Part shown: positions 37,930-48,891 of the stretch, in pieces | Position numbering within the stretch: position 1 is the first letter of the stretch | How the letters are laid out: each line of letters opens with the position of its first letter | Assembly (NCBI GenBank): GCA_003216635.1 | Contig: QCIO01000001.1 | Span: forward strand, 1 to 64,000 | DNA from: Prochlorococcus sp. AG-402-L23 | GTDB lineage: Bacteria > Cyanobacteriota > Cyanobacteriia > PCC-6307 > Cyanobiaceae | Direction: 5' to 3' | DNA length: 64,000 nucleotides | The notes under the pieces: model-generated | What the model was told of the DNA's origin: nothing | Databases searched by the model: none | The model's input: the letters and a program-made list of their open reading frames with translations, nothing else | Position numbers and translations under genes: made by a program

Positions 37930-39839
37930 GTTAATAATTGAGGAGTTCTCTCTTTCGTAGGTATTTCGGTGAATTTGGAAAGAATTCTTACAAATTCTTC
38001 ACCGTCTAATGTTTCTTTTTCTATTAGTAAATCTACTATTTTGTCCATAGCTTCTCTATTCTTGTTGACTATAGCGTAAGTTTCTTTATAACATTCCTTG
38101 ACCATTACCCTTACACTTTCATCTATTTGTTTAGAGATTGAATCTGAAATTTCACTTCTAGTCATTAAATCTCTACCAACAAATACTTCTTGATTACCAC
38201 TTTCTAAAGCAATCGGACCTAAATTACTCATTCCAAATCTTGTAACCATTTGACGAGCCATGGAAGCAACCTGTTGGAAGTCACCTCCAGCTCCTGTTGT
38301 AATCTCACCTTTTCCAAAAACTACATCCTCAGCAGCTCTTCCTCCTAAAGCGCCCATTATTCTCGCTTTTAGTTGAGCTCTGCTAACGAGAGTTTGTTCA
38401 TCGTCTGGAGTAAACCAGGTTAATCCTTTAGCCTGTCCTCTTGGAATTACAGTCACTTTTTGAACAGGATCATGAGCTTTTACTAGTGAACCTATAAGAG
38501 CATGGCCAACTTCGTGATAAGCAATTAATCTCTTGCTTCTACCATCTGTTAATGGAGAACCTTCCATTCCTGCGACAATCCTATCTACAGAGTCATCAAT
38601 TTCTGAAATACTTATAGAGTCTTTTCTCCTTCTGGCAGTTAGTATGGCAGCCTCATTTAATAAATTTGCTAAATCTGCTCCAGTAAATCCTGGTGTTCTT
38701 CTCGCAATGCTTTCAAGTGTTAAATCCTCTTGAAGTTTCTTATTCCTAGCATGAACTTCCAAAATTGATAGTCTGCCCTTTATATCAGGTGCGTCTACAG
38801 TTACCTGTCTATCAAATCTTCCAGGTCTCATTAGAGCTGAGTCTAGAACATCGGGCCTGTTTGTGGCTGCAATTATTATTATGCCACTATTACCTTCGAA
38901 GCCATCCATTTCAGTAAGTAATTGGTTGAGAGTTTGTTCTCTCTCATCATTACCTCCACCAATACCTGCACCTCTTTGCCTTCCGACAGCATCGATTTCA
39001 TCAATAAAAATTAAACAAGGACTATTCTCTTTGGCTCTTTTGAAAAGGTCTCTAACTCTACTAGCTCCAACACCAACAAACATTTCAACAAATTCAGAAC
39101 CAGATAATGAGAAGAATGGTACACCTGCCTCACCTGCAATTGCTTTTGCTAATAGGGTTTTACCAGTGCCAGGAGGTCCTACTAATAGAACGCCTTTCGG
39201 AATCCTTGCTCCTACAGAAGTAAATTTTTCTGGTTTTTTCAGAAAAGTGACAACTTCTTGCAAATCCTGCTTGGCTTCATTAACACCTGCAACATCATCA
39301 AAAACTACTCCTGTTTCAGCTTCCATGGCAAATCTTGCCTTTGATTTCCCAAACTGCATTGCTTGACCAGGACCTCCAGGCATACCATTAGACCTCCTCG
39401 CTAACAAAATTAAACCTCCAATTAAGATAGCCGGGAAGAGTAAATTACCCAAAATTCCTAATGCGGGTGGGGCTGTTTTAACTGGATGAACATCAAAACT
39501 GATTCCCTCATTTTTTAAAATGTTTATAAGTTCAGGTGTTAAGCCGGGAAGATCTACACGCAACCTTTGAACTTTATTATCTAAATCCGAATCTATTGTT
39601 TCTATAACTGCATTTCTGCCTCCATCAAAAATATCAACAGATGTAACCCTTCCTGAATTAATGTAATCTAAAAATCTGCCGTAACTAACTCTTGCTACCG
39701 CAGAATTTCTTGGCGCTACAGTGGTCCCATTTGATTTCAGTGAATCAACATTACTTGAAGATAAAAATTGGTAAGAAAGCGCTATTACTAAAAGTATAGG
39801 TAAAGCCCATAAAATTAATGTTTTAAATTTATGATTCAT
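37926..39839 (-). CDS. ftsH: membrane AAA+ zinc protease FtsH
   Basis: I start at internal ATG 39839 ([23 protein letters not shown]), giving 637 aa; the track start adds 14 residues. Order: N-terminal membrane helix (about 6-24), lumenal domain, second helix (about 132-147), Walker A GPPGTGKT (221-228), FIDEIDA, SRH region with R-finger (RPGRFDR), and protease HEVGH (442-446). FtsH hexamers degrade photodamaged D1 protein in thylakoids. Cyanobacteria have several; which paralog this is cannot be set here. Plus frames are shadows. Confidence 0.92.
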   Translation of the reverse strand: MNHKFKTLILWALPILLVIALSYQFLSSSNVDSLKSNGTTVAPRNSAVARVSYGRFLDYINSGRVTSVDIFDGGRNAVIETIDSDLDNKVQRLRVDLPGLTPELINILKNEGISFDVHPVKTAPPALGILGNLLFPAILIGGLILLARRSNGMPGGPGQAMQFGKSKARFAMEAETGVVFDDVAGVNEAKQDLQEVVTFLKKPEKFTSVGARIPKGVLLVGPPGTGKTLLAKAIAGEAGVPFFSLSGSEFVEMFVGVGASRVRDLFKRAKENSPCLIFIDEIDAVGRQRGAGIGGGNDEREQTLNQLLTEMDGFEGNSGIIIIAATNRPDVLDSALMRPGRFDRQVTVDAPDIKGRLSILEVHARNKKLQEDLTLESIARRTPGFTGADLANLLNEAAILTARRRKDSISISEIDDSVDRIVAGMEGSPLTDGRSKRLIAYHEVGHALIGSLVKAHDPVQKVTVIPRGQAKGLTWFTPDDEQTLVSRAQLKARIMGALGGRAAEDVVFGKGEITTGAGGDFQQVASMARQMVTRFGMSNLGPIALESGNQEVFVGRDLMTRSEISDSISKQIDESVRVMVKECYKETYAIVNKNREAMDKIVDLLIEKETLDGEEFVRILSKFTEIPTKERTPQLLT

Positions 39840-39946
39840 TAATTTGTAGAAAGTTAATTCTACGATTCTAGACTGAATCAATTCATTTCGTTGATGCTTT
39901 ATTTAACTTTATGCTTATACTACTCTTGAGTGTATCCAATTTATAA

Positions 39947-40162
39947 ATGAAATTTGAGATTAACGATAAGGTTAAGTTGATTGCGCCAGTCTCTTACTTT
40001 AAGACTTCAGATAATATGCCGATGTTAAGACCACCTGATCTAGTGGCAATTGATGAAATTGGAGAAATCCTATCAATCAAATCCCCATATACTGTTGAAG
40101 TGAAATTTAGAAGAGGTTCGTTTTTAATCGATATTGATAAGATTGAGAAAAAACTAACTTAA
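39947..40162 (+). CDS. sipA: SipA-like (DUF3148) protein
   Basis: 71 aa with FEINDKVKLIAPVSYFKTSDNMPMLRPPDLVAIDEIGEIL…VEVKFRRGSFLIDIDKIE, the SH3-like fold of DUF3148/SipA. SipA binds the histidine kinase NblS/Hik33 in freshwater cyanobacteria and modulates high-light and stress signalling. In Prochlorococcus the partner is inferred. It starts 108 bases from the divergent ftsH start (39839). Confidence 0.75.
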   Translation: MKFEINDKVKLIAPVSYFKTSDNMPMLRPPDLVAIDEIGEILSIKSPYTVEVKFRRGSFLIDIDKIEKKLT

Positions 40163-41376
40163 AAATTTTTCTTCCACCTTTTAGAAATTTCTAGACATAT
40201 TTTTTCATTGCCAGAAATACTCAGAAAAGGTTTTGAAAAATACTTATTAGTTATTTTGAGAATATCTAAAGAAGATATTTCCGCTGTTTTTGAATTTAAA
40301 TCGGTCTCAGAAATTGGTGAAATACCATAACTAAATAATTGTATCTTTCTCTGTAAAATTTCATCTAATGATTGATTTCCTAATAGAAAAGAACCTTTTA
40401 GTTTTTCTTTTGCTAAAAATATTTCAGCGTCAGTCAGAGGATTAGAAAGTAAATTTCCCCATAATGTTGTTAAAAGTTCAAAAGCGAAAAGGGCTCGTTT
40501 ATTAGATACTGATAAATAAATTAAAAATGGGGCGTTCCCACTCCTCATAGGATAATAAACGCCTAAATCGTATGTTATACCATGTTTTTCTCTAAAAAGT
40601 TTAAATAAAGCAGCGCTCATTCCATAAGATAAATATGACTCCAAAATCTTAAGTGGTAAATATTCACTACTTTTTCGCGAGCAAGTTTGGTCTCCCATCA
40701 TTATTATTGTTTGATTTGAATCATTATTAATGTAATCAAATCTATTCAAAGGACTTAAATTATGATTTACACTTTCTGATTTTTCTTTTAGGATTTTTTT
40801 TTCTAATGTTCCAAAATTTTCTCCATTTATTTCGAGATTATTTGAAATTAAATACTTTTCTCTATTTTTGAAATTTTTAAACTCAAGCAAAACATCTTCA
40901 TAGGTAATCTTTGGGACATCATTTGCATTTCCAATTGTGTTAAAAGCATAAGGATGATTTGAGTAAACGATTTTTCTCCATTTTTCAAAACAGATATTAA
41001 ATGGATTCTCTTTATCTTTTTTAATGTAATTAATAGAAGATTTTTTTACTTTTTTAAATTCAATTTCCGAGAGAGTTGGCTTATTAATTATTAAATCTAA
41101 TAAGGGGAATAATTTACTGAAATGTTCATTTATGGATTTAATGCTTATTGAAATACCATCTTCAAATACTTCTTGATTTAATTCTGCTCCATAAGACTCA
41201 ATATACTCAGAGAGAGTGAAATTATTAAAACCTTCACATCCTCTGGTAAGTAATGAACAAAGGATCTTGTTTACCCCTTTTTTGCTGATAGTATCCATAT
41301 CACTACCCCCTTTAATCCAAATTGAAGCAATTGAAAAATTTCTTTTTTTGTAATTTAAATAGTATTTTTTTAACAT
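40159..41376 (-). CDS. M16-family peptidase-like protein (non-catalytic partner)
   Basis: 405 aa, second half of an M16 pair. The zinc motif HxxEH is missing where it should lie (GVNKILCSLLTRG), but the R-Y pair region FREKHGITYDLGVYY is kept, as in the non-catalytic subunits that complete the cavity of M16B heterodimers. Its start overlaps the stop of the active subunit gene. It overlaps the sipA end by four bases tail to tail. Confidence 0.85.
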   Translation of the reverse strand: MLKKYYLNYKKRNFSIASIWIKGGSDMDTISKKGVNKILCSLLTRGCEGFNNFTLSEYIESYGAELNQEVFEDGISISIKSINEHFSKLFPLLDLIINKPTLSEIEFKKVKKSSINYIKKDKENPFNICFEKWRKIVYSNHPYAFNTIGNANDVPKITYEDVLLEFKNFKNREKYLISNNLEINGENFGTLEKKILKEKSESVNHNLSPLNRFDYINNDSNQTIIMMGDQTCSRKSSEYLPLKILESYLSYGMSAALFKLFREKHGITYDLGVYYPMRSGNAPFLIYLSVSNKRALFAFELLTTLWGNLLSNPLTDAEIFLAKEKLKGSFLLGNQSLDEILQRKIQLFSYGISPISETDLNSKTAEISSLDILKITNKYFSKPFLSISGNEKICLEISKRWKKNF

Positions 41377-42620
41377 TTACCAGGGGATGCAACTAAAGTA
41401 TATTTTTCTCCACGGATATATTCTGTGATCTCTTTGAAGTTATCCAAGTCATTCCAATATTTTAAATGACTCTCTAAATTATTGATTGATGATTTTCTCC
41501 CCCAAAGAAGTTCATTTCCAAAGAATGAAGAGAGTTGTGTAGATGTCTCTAAATTAAAGATATAATTACTTTTCACAATATTTATTGCTTTTTTTATTTC
41601 ATCCAAAGCTAAGGCTTTACAATTTGAGATCTCATCAATAGTTTTATTAATTTGCTTTTCTACTAAATCAATATCTTTGGACTCACAACTTGCTTCCATT
41701 ATAAATAATCCGCCTAATTCTCCAGCATTTACATCTACATATACCGATTCAACAAGATTACTATCTTCTTTTAAAATTTTAACTAATCTGCTATTTCTTC
41801 CAACAGAGAGTATTGATGCTAATATCTCTAGTCCAATAATATTTTTTTGATAATTTAGGTTTGGGATAAACCAAGCCATAAAAATTCTTGAAAACTCTAA
41901 ATTATCAAACTTAACTGACTCTCTACCATTCCTAATTTTTAAAGAGGGTTTGTTTTTTAGATTTATTAAATTTGGACTTTTTTTTATGCCAGATAGATCA
42001 CTATTGTCAAAAATTTTATAAATTTCTTCAGAGAGATTCCCAGCAATTGCAATGCAAATTTTTTCGGTAGTGTAATGTTTGCTATGAAATTTTAAAAGGT
42101 CATTTATCTCTAAGTTTTTAATACTATGTTCAGTTCCCAGAATCGAATTGGCATAATTCGGACTTAACCAAACCCTTTTCAAAAAATAATTAAATAATCT
42201 TTCTTCAGGCTGATCATTTTGTTGTTTTATTTCATCAATAACTACCCCTTTTTCTTTTATAAATTCATCAGGATTAAAATCTGGAGCAACGACAATATTT
42301 GTCAAAAGAGCAAGTGATTCTTTAAAGTTACTTGGTGGAACTAAGACATGGTAATGTACATCATCATAACCTGTTGAAGCGTTACTTATTCCGCCTAGTG
42401 ATTCAATTTTATGGTCAAACTCACCTGGCATTATTTTGTTAGATCCTTTAAAAATCATATGTTCTAGAAAATGAGCAGTGCCATTTTTATCAACATCCTC
42501 AAAGGAAGAACCTGCTTTGCACCAAATATCAATGCTTATAAGCGGCAATTCTTTATTATCCACAAACACACATCTAGTTTTGCTTGAATGGGTGTAGTAT
42601 TTAACATCTCCTACGTTCAT
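41370..42620 (-). CDS. M16-family zinc peptidase (catalytic subunit)
   Basis: 416 aa. HFLEH (50-54) is the inverted zinc motif HxxEH, and the distal Glu region is VVIDEIKQQNDQPEE (about 126-140). It is the insulinase/processing-peptidase type; it probably pairs with the downstream subunit. Cyanobacterial M16B peptidases are related to plastid and mitochondrial processing enzymes; the substrate here is unknown. Divergent from pcyA with 41 bases between. Confidence 0.85.
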   Translation of the reverse strand: MNVGDVKYYTHSSKTRCVFVDNKELPLISIDIWCKAGSSFEDVDKNGTAHFLEHMIFKGSNKIMPGEFDHKIESLGGISNASTGYDDVHYHVLVPPSNFKESLALLTNIVVAPDFNPDEFIKEKGVVIDEIKQQNDQPEERLFNYFLKRVWLSPNYANSILGTEHSIKNLEINDLLKFHSKHYTTEKICIAIAGNLSEEIYKIFDNSDLSGIKKSPNLINLKNKPSLKIRNGRESVKFDNLEFSRIFMAWFIPNLNYQKNIIGLEILASILSVGRNSRLVKILKEDSNLVESVYVDVNAGELGGLFIMEASCESKDIDLVEKQINKTIDEISNCKALALDEIKKAINIVKSNYIFNLETSTQLSSFFGNELLWGRKSSINNLESHLKYWNDLDNFKEITEYIRGEKYTLVASPGKC

Positions 42621-42637
42621 TTTGGTTCTCTCTTTAA

Positions 42638-43386
<749 letters not shown>

Positions 43387-43387
<1 letters not shown>

Positions 43388-44301
43388 TGAAATTAAAAAT
43401 ATTAAAAAATATATTTATTTATTTTTTATTATTTACACCAATATCTCTTGGTGTTGTTTCCTGTTCTGGAAATAATAAATATAGTTCAAAATTTAACGAG
43501 GAATTAACTTCAGATTTCATACCTCCTATTACGGCTGTTGCAGCACTAGGTCAACTTTCTCCTTCGGGAGAGATTAGGCAATTGGCAGCTCCAATAAGTC
43601 AGTTTGGCTCTTCCCCCCGAATTGTCGAGATTTTAGTAAACGAAGGAGATTTCGTAAAGAAAGGTGATATCCTAGCAGTCTTTGAAAATAGAGAAAATTT
43701 AATTGTTGACCTTGAAAGAAATGAAAATCTAATTAATACTATTAACGAAGAAATTACCCTAAAGAAAGATCAAATTCAAAGTTATGAGTTAGCTTTGAGC
43801 AAAGATGTATATTCTTTTGTAGAGTTTTCAAAGAGAAAAGATGAATTATTAAAATTGCAAAAACAGAAAATAAACCTTATTGGAGACCAAAAAAATATCA
43901 AGATAGATCTATTTAATTCAAAACTAAGGAGTCCAATTGATGGTTTTATCCTTGGAATAAATACGAGAGTTGGTGAGAGGCCTCAAAATGCAGGGATTTT
44001 GGATATTGGTGCTAGTCAAAAAATGGAAGCTTTGATAGAGGTTTATGAATCTGACATTGATAGAGTCTTTATCTCTCAGAATGTTGAATTGAGCAGTGAG
44101 AATGGCGGTTTCCAAAAAAATCTTAAGGGAAAGGTGATTATGATTAGTCCTCAGGTAAAACAACGAAAAGTTTTATCGACTGATCCGACAGGGGATGCTG
44201 ATTCACGAATTATCGAGGTACTAGTAAAACTAGAGCAAGATTCTATAGATATCGTTCAAAACTATGCAGGAATGAAAGTGATTGCAAAATTTATTCCCTA
44301 A
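43387..44301 (+). CDS. devB: DevB-type membrane fusion lipoprotein
   Basis: 304 aa, HlyD/MFP family. The N terminus MKLKILKNIFIYFLLFTPISLGVVSC has a lipobox with Cys26, then a barrel-sandwich part (ILVNEGDFVKKGDILAVFENRENL), a coiled-coil hairpin (about 115-165), and SPIDGFILGINTRVGERP. DevBCA exporters of cyanobacteria export glycolipids or other lipids; in Prochlorococcus the cargo is not known. It starts at the pcyA stop and its stop overlaps devC's ATG. Confidence 0.85.
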
Positions 44302-45473
44302 TGAGTTTTTCTTTTTTAAAATTTAGAAAAATTCCATTAGCTTGGTTGTTATTAACTAGACAACCATTAAGGCTAGCAGTTGCCATAGCTGGAATCAGTT
44401 TTGCAGGGATTTTGATGTTTATGCAATTAGGTTTTAGAGATGGTTTATTTGATACAAGCGTAACTATTCATAAACTTCTAGATGCCGATCTTGTTTTGAT
44501 AAGTCCCAGATCAAAAAGTTCTATAAGCATGAGTGGATTCCCAAAAAGAAGGTTAATTCAAACTCTCGCAGTAGAAGATGTTGAAAAAACTACTCCCGTT
44601 AATCTAAATTATTTACTTTGGAGAAATCCCGAAAATCTTAAAACTAGATCAATACTTGCATTAGGTTTTAATCCCTCCGATTCACTTCTTTTAGATGAGG
44701 GATTCTCAAAGAAAGCTTATAAATTGAGAAATCCATCAAGAGTTCTTTTTGACAAACTATCTAGACCTGAATTTGGACCAATTGAAGAATGGTTCTTATC
44801 TGAAAAAAAAGTTGAGACTGAGGTTGCTGGAAAAAGAGTAATTGTAGAGGGCCTTGTGGAGTTGGGACCATCTTTTGGTGCAGATGGTAATTTGATAACT
44901 AGTCGAGAAACCTTCTTAAGACTTTTTCCTGCTAATCCTACTGGCAGTATAGAAATTGGTTTGGTAAAGCTAAAAAAAGGATCTGATCCTGAATTGATTT
45001 CAAGGATATTAAATAACTCACTCCCAAATGATGTTAGGGTTCTTACAAAAAAACAGTTTATAGAATTTGAAAAGAATTATTGGAAAAATAGTACTGCAAT
45101 AGGTTTTATATTTAGTTTGGGAGCATTGATGGGTTTCGTTGTAGGGTGTGTGGTCGTTTATCAAATTCTTTATAGTGACGTTACAGACCACCTCCCAGAG
45201 TATGCCACCTTATTGGCAATGGGTTATAGACTTAAGTCCCTTTTCTTTGTCGTAGCTAGAGAGGGGTTTTTGTTGGCATTATTTGGTTATTTACCTGCTT
45301 ATCTCTCTGGTCAATTACTTTACTCAGTTATAAGGAAATCTACCAAACTCCCAATAATAATGGATGCAGATAAAACACTTTTAATTTTCGTATTAGTTTT
45401 AGTAATGTGTATGGGGTCCGCCGCTGTTGCGATGCGAAAATTAGTTGACGCTGATCCTGCCGAAATTTTTTAA
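44301..45473 (+). CDS. devC: DevC-type ABC transporter permease
   Basis: 390 aa, FtsX/MacB-like permease of the DevC family: N-terminal helix (WLLLTRQPLRLAVAIAGISFAGILMFMQLG), a large periplasmic domain, and three C-terminal helices (about 258-286, 306-330, 352-375) ending in AVAMRKLVDADPAEIF. Works with DevA and DevB as a lipid or metabolite exporter. Overlaps devB by one base. Confidence 0.88.
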   Translation: MSFSFLKFRKIPLAWLLLTRQPLRLAVAIAGISFAGILMFMQLGFRDGLFDTSVTIHKLLDADLVLISPRSKSSISMSGFPKRRLIQTLAVEDVEKTTPVNLNYLLWRNPENLKTRSILALGFNPSDSLLLDEGFSKKAYKLRNPSRVLFDKLSRPEFGPIEEWFLSEKKVETEVAGKRVIVEGLVELGPSFGADGNLITSRETFLRLFPANPTGSIEIGLVKLKKGSDPELISRILNNSLPNDVRVLTKKQFIEFEKNYWKNSTAIGFIFSLGALMGFVVGCVVVYQILYSDVTDHLPEYATLLAMGYRLKSLFFVVAREGFLLALFGYLPAYLSGQLLYSVIRKSTKLPIIMDADKTLLIFVLVLVMCMGSAAVAMRKLVDADPAEIF

Positions 45474-45486
45474 CAATTAAAGATAA

Positions 45487-46215
45487 ATGGTTAAAGCTAA
45501 TAAATCAAAAAATAATGTTAAAAACCTTAAAACAGTATCAATAAATAATTTGAGTCACTTTTATGGAAAAAATGAGAATAAAAAACAAGTTCTTAATGAC
45601 GTTAATTTAAATATTGATAAAGGAGAGTTGGTTCTTTTAAAAGGACCTTCTGGATGTGGTAAAACGACTCTTCTAACATTAATTGGTGCCTTGAGAACCT
45701 GTCAAAGTGGAGATTTAACTGTTTTAAATAATCAATTAAATGGAGCATCAAGGAAAACTCGTCAGATTCTAAGAAGAAGCATTGGAATGATTTTTCAAGG
45801 TCACAATCTTCTGAGATGTTTAACAGCAGAACAAAATGTTCAGATGGGCGCCGATTTAATAAAAGGTTTAACATATTTGCAAAGACGTGAAATAGCAAGG
45901 AATTGGTTGTCAGCAGTAGGATTAGAAGAACATCATAAAAAGTTGCCAAATGACTTATCTGGTGGGCAGAAACAGAGAGTAGCAATTGCTAGAGCTTTAT
46001 CTGCTAACCCAAAACTTTTATTAGCTGATGAGCCCACTTCTGCTTTAGATAGCGTCACAGGAAGAGAAATTGTAACCCTTTTAAGAAAACTAGCAAAAGA
46101 GCAAAATTGTTCTGTACTTATGGTGACTCATGATCCAAGAATTTCTGATATGGCGGATAGGATATTAAATATGGAAGATGGTAAAATATATAGTGCTCAT
46201 AGTGAGCTAATATAA
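45487..46215 (+). CDS. devA: DevA-type ABC transporter ATPase
   Basis: 242 aa. Walker A GPSGCGKT (53-60), Q-loop MIFQGHNLL, signature LSGGQKQR, Walker B LLLADEPTSALD and switch VTHD are intact. It belongs to the LolD/MacB-like DevA group. It closes the devBCA operon. Confidence 0.9.
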   Translation: MVKANKSKNNVKNLKTVSINNLSHFYGKNENKKQVLNDVNLNIDKGELVLLKGPSGCGKTTLLTLIGALRTCQSGDLTVLNNQLNGASRKTRQILRRSIGMIFQGHNLLRCLTAEQNVQMGADLIKGLTYLQRREIARNWLSAVGLEEHHKKLPNDLSGGQKQRVAIARALSANPKLLLADEPTSALDSVTGREIVTLLRKLAKEQNCSVLMVTHDPRISDMADRILNMEDGKIYSAHSELI

Positions 46216-46233
46216 TTAAAAGTTAAAAATTTC

Positions 46234-46383
46234 ATGTCTAAGAGAAGGAATCTAAAAAAAGAAAAGCAGGAACGTAATCGAGCCTATGCTAGAAAATTCA
46301 AAAAAAGGAAATTAAGAACTGATGGAAGACCTGATGGTGGAAACGTTACAGGTACAGCAAATAATGGCGGTGCTGCTGATTAG
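46234..46383 (+). CDS. small basic protein (49 aa)
   Basis: MSKRRNLKKEKQERNRAYARKFKKRKLRTDGRPDGGNVTGTANNGGAAD: a strongly basic N-terminal half and a Gly-rich end. Conserved-looking and typical of picocyanobacteria. Nucleic-acid binding is plausible but unproven. Below the track cutoff. Confidence 0.65.
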   Translation: MSKRRNLKKEKQERNRAYARKFKKRKLRTDGRPDGGNVTGTANNGGAAD

Positions 46384-46444
46384 GGAATATCTTTTATTTT
46401 TATCTTTTGGAGTTCAATATATTATGCATATTTAAGACATAATC

Positions 46445-47356
46445 ATGAATGTAAGTATTGTTATACCGACTTACAATAGATTACCTATATTAGAGAAATG
46501 TCTCTTTGCGCTTGAGAATCAAAAATTAAATACAAATATCAGTAATTATGAAGTAATAGTAGTTGATGATGGATCAACTGATGGGACAACCTCATGGATA
46601 AATAAAAACAAAGCTAATCTCCCACACGTTATTCTATTTCAGCAAGAACATGGAGGACCTGCACTTGGAAGAAATCTGGGAGTAATTAAATCAAAATATG
46701 AAATTATTATATTTATTGATAGTGATCTTATTGTTTTAGATAATTTTATAAATTGCCACGTAGAAAAATTACTTGTCTCTTGGAGAAAAAATAATAAAAA
46801 ATGTTTTACCTATGGGTCGGTGGTCAATACATCTAATTTTCTAAATCCTCAGAGTGAAAAACATAAAATAATGGACACTTCTTTTGCTTACTTCGCTACT
46901 GGGAATGTTGCGATATCAAAAGAATTGATTTTAAGAGTCGGGTTATTTGATACTTCTTTTAGTCTTTACGGATGGGAGGATTTAGAACTTGGAGAAAGAT
47001 TAAAAAAAATTGGAACAAAATTAATTAAATGCCCAAATGCAGTAGGTTTTCATTGGCATCCACCATTTAATTGCGAACAAATAGATTCATTAATAGCTCA
47101 AGAAAAAGAAAGGGCAAAAATGGCTTTAGTGTTTTATAAGAAACATCCAAATTTAAGGGTTAGATTTATGATTCAGTTAACTCCTCTTCATAATTTACTT
47201 TGGCAAATTCTTTGCTTAGGAGGACTAATCAATATTGATAGAATCCTTCCTTTATTAAAATTTCTAGTAAATATAAGGAGAAATAGACTTGCACTTGAGA
47301 TACTTAGGATCCCTCTGAATATGATTTACATTAAACAGTTATCTAAATCAAGATAA
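46445..47356 (+). CDS. family 2 glycosyltransferase
   Basis: 303 aa, GT-A fold. DDGSTDGT (41-48) and the metal-binding DSD (92-94) are followed by a C-terminal galactosyltransferase-type segment with GWEDLE (175-180). It transfers a sugar from a nucleotide donor to an unknown acceptor, probably in cell-envelope glycan synthesis. No polysaccharide cluster is nearby. Confidence 0.85.
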   Translation: MNVSIVIPTYNRLPILEKCLFALENQKLNTNISNYEVIVVDDGSTDGTTSWINKNKANLPHVILFQQEHGGPALGRNLGVIKSKYEIIIFIDSDLIVLDNFINCHVEKLLVSWRKNNKKCFTYGSVVNTSNFLNPQSEKHKIMDTSFAYFATGNVAISKELILRVGLFDTSFSLYGWEDLELGERLKKIGTKLIKCPNAVGFHWHPPFNCEQIDSLIAQEKERAKMALVFYKKHPNLRVRFMIQLTPLHNLLWQILCLGGLINIDRILPLLKFLVNIRRNRLALEILRIPLNMIYIKQLSKSR

Positions 47357-47399
47357 AAAACTTTTAGAAATACACATCACTTGCTAGAATTGTTGAAAT

Positions 47400-47483
47400 T
47401 AAATCCACACATCTGACAGTTTCGGGTGATTTACTAAAATAATTCCCCGTCAGATGGAGGCTAACCCGAAACCCTTTTAAATT
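47400..47483 (+). promoter_or_regulatory. rpsB leader with H-type pseudoknot
   Basis: Two perfect stems interleave. CATCTGAC (47410-47417) pairs with GTCAGATG (47449-47456), and GTTTCGGGT (47419-47427) pairs with ACCCGAAAC (47464-47472). The order A-B-A'-B' is an H-type pseudoknot. A GGAGG (47456-47460) lies at its inner junction, 23 bases before ATG 47484. It is a strong candidate for the S2-binding autoregulatory element of the rpsB-tsf operon. S2 feedback is known in E. coli, but this structure appears different. Confidence 0.6.
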
Positions 47484-48188
47484 ATGGCTGTTGTATCCCT
47501 ATCTGAAATGATGGAAGCTGGTGCCCATTTTGGGCATCAAACTAGACGTTGGAATCCCAAGATGTCTAAGTATATATATTGCGCTAGAAATGGAGTACAT
47601 ATTATTGATCTTGTAAAAACAGCATTGTGTATGAACAATGCTTATAAATGGACAAGAAACGCAGCAAAAAGTGGTAAACGCTTCCTATTCGTCGGTACAA
47701 AAAAACAGGCATCAGATGTAGTGGCTCAGGAAGCTAATAGATGTGGAGCTGCATATGTAAATCAAAGATGGCTTGGAGGGATGTTGACTAATTGGACAAC
47801 AATGAAAGCTAGGATTGAAAGATTAAAAGATCTAGAAAGAATGGAAAGTAGTGGTTCAATTGCAATGAGGCCTAAAAAAGAAGCTGCAGTTTTAAGGAGA
47901 GAACTTGAAAGATTACAAAAATACTTAGGCGGACTTAAGGGCATGAGAAGATTACCAGATGTTGTTGTTTTAGTTGATCAGAGAAGAGAATCTAATGCAG
48001 TACTAGAAGCTAGGAAATTAGATATCTCATTAGTGTCAATGTTGGATACAAACTGTGATCCTGATTTGTGTGAGATCCCTATTCCGTGTAATGATGATGC
48101 CGTTAGATCTGTGCAACTTATTTTAGGAAGACTTGCAGATGCTATAAATGAGGGCAGAAAGGGTTCTAATACTGAAAGAAAAAATTAA
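47484..48188 (+). CDS. rpsB: 30S ribosomal protein S2
   Basis: 234 aa. [27 protein letters not shown] and IIDLVKT are the N-terminal S2 signature; [17 protein letters not shown] and [17 protein letters not shown] complete it. Normal length for cyanobacteria. First gene of the rpsB-tsf operon; the leader can form a pseudoknot. Confidence 0.95.
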   Translation: MAVVSLSEMMEAGAHFGHQTRRWNPKMSKYIYCARNGVHIIDLVKTALCMNNAYKWTRNAAKSGKRFLFVGTKKQASDVVAQEANRCGAAYVNQRWLGGMLTNWTTMKARIERLKDLERMESSGSIAMRPKKEAAVLRRELERLQKYLGGLKGMRRLPDVVVLVDQRRESNAVLEARKLDISLVSMLDTNCDPDLCEIPIPCNDDAVRSVQLILGRLADAINEGRKGSNTERKN

Positions 48189-48230
48189 ATTCTAATTTAA
48201 AACTTACTAATTACTTTTTTATTACTTCAA

Positions 48231-48887
48231 ATGGGAAACATTACAGCAAAACTTGTAAAAGATCTTAGAGACAAAACTGGCGCAGGAATGATGGATTGCA
48301 AAAAAGCACTTAAGGAAACTGATGGAAATATTGATAAAGCTTTAGAATGGTTAAGAAAGAAAGGCATAGCCAGTGCTGAAAAAAAATCGGGAAGAGTTGC
48401 GGCTGAAGGCTCAATTGGTAGTTATATACATACTGGATCAAGAGTGGGTGTTCTACTTGAATTAAATTGTGAAACTGATTTTGTTGCTAGAGGTGATATT
48501 TTCCAATCTCTGTTGAAAGATGTCTCAATGCAAGTGGCAGCGTGCCCAAATGTTGAGTATGTCGCAATTGATGAAATACCAGAAGATGTCGTGAAAAAAG
48601 AAAAGCAGATTGAGATGGGGAGAGATGATTTATCTGGAAAACCAGAACAAATTAAAGAAAAAATAGTTGAAGGGAGAATAGCAAAAAGACTTAATGAGCT
48701 AGTTTTGCTTTCACAACCTTATATTAAAGATAGTTCTCTTACTGTCGAGGATCTCATTAAACAAGCCGCTGCAAAAATTGGGGAAAATATCAAAGTAAGA
48801 CGATTCACAAGATATACATTGGGTGAAGGTATCGAAAAAAATCAGATGGACTTCGCTGAAGAGGTTGCATCAATGCAATCAAACTAG
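48231..48887 (+). CDS. tsf: translation elongation factor Ts
   Basis: 218 aa. [45 protein letters not shown] is the N-terminal UBA-like and core pattern; [13 protein letters not shown] follows. It recycles EF-Tu. It lacks the C-terminal extension of longer bacterial EF-Ts and so is the shorter type found in cyanobacteria. The next gene starts five bases after its stop. Confidence 0.95.
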   Translation: MGNITAKLVKDLRDKTGAGMMDCKKALKETDGNIDKALEWLRKKGIASAEKKSGRVAAEGSIGSYIHTGSRVGVLLELNCETDFVARGDIFQSLLKDVSMQVAACPNVEYVAIDEIPEDVVKKEKQIEMGRDDLSGKPEQIKEKIVEGRIAKRLNELVLLSQPYIKDSSLTVEDLIKQAAAKIGENIKVRRFTRYTLGEGIEKNQMDFAEEVASMQSN

Positions 48888-48891
48888 TCAC

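Noticed and set aside
38863-39366. 167-aa plus-strand ORF inside ftsH
   Set aside because: Antisense shadow of the AAA domain; low-complexity translation with no recognisable motif.
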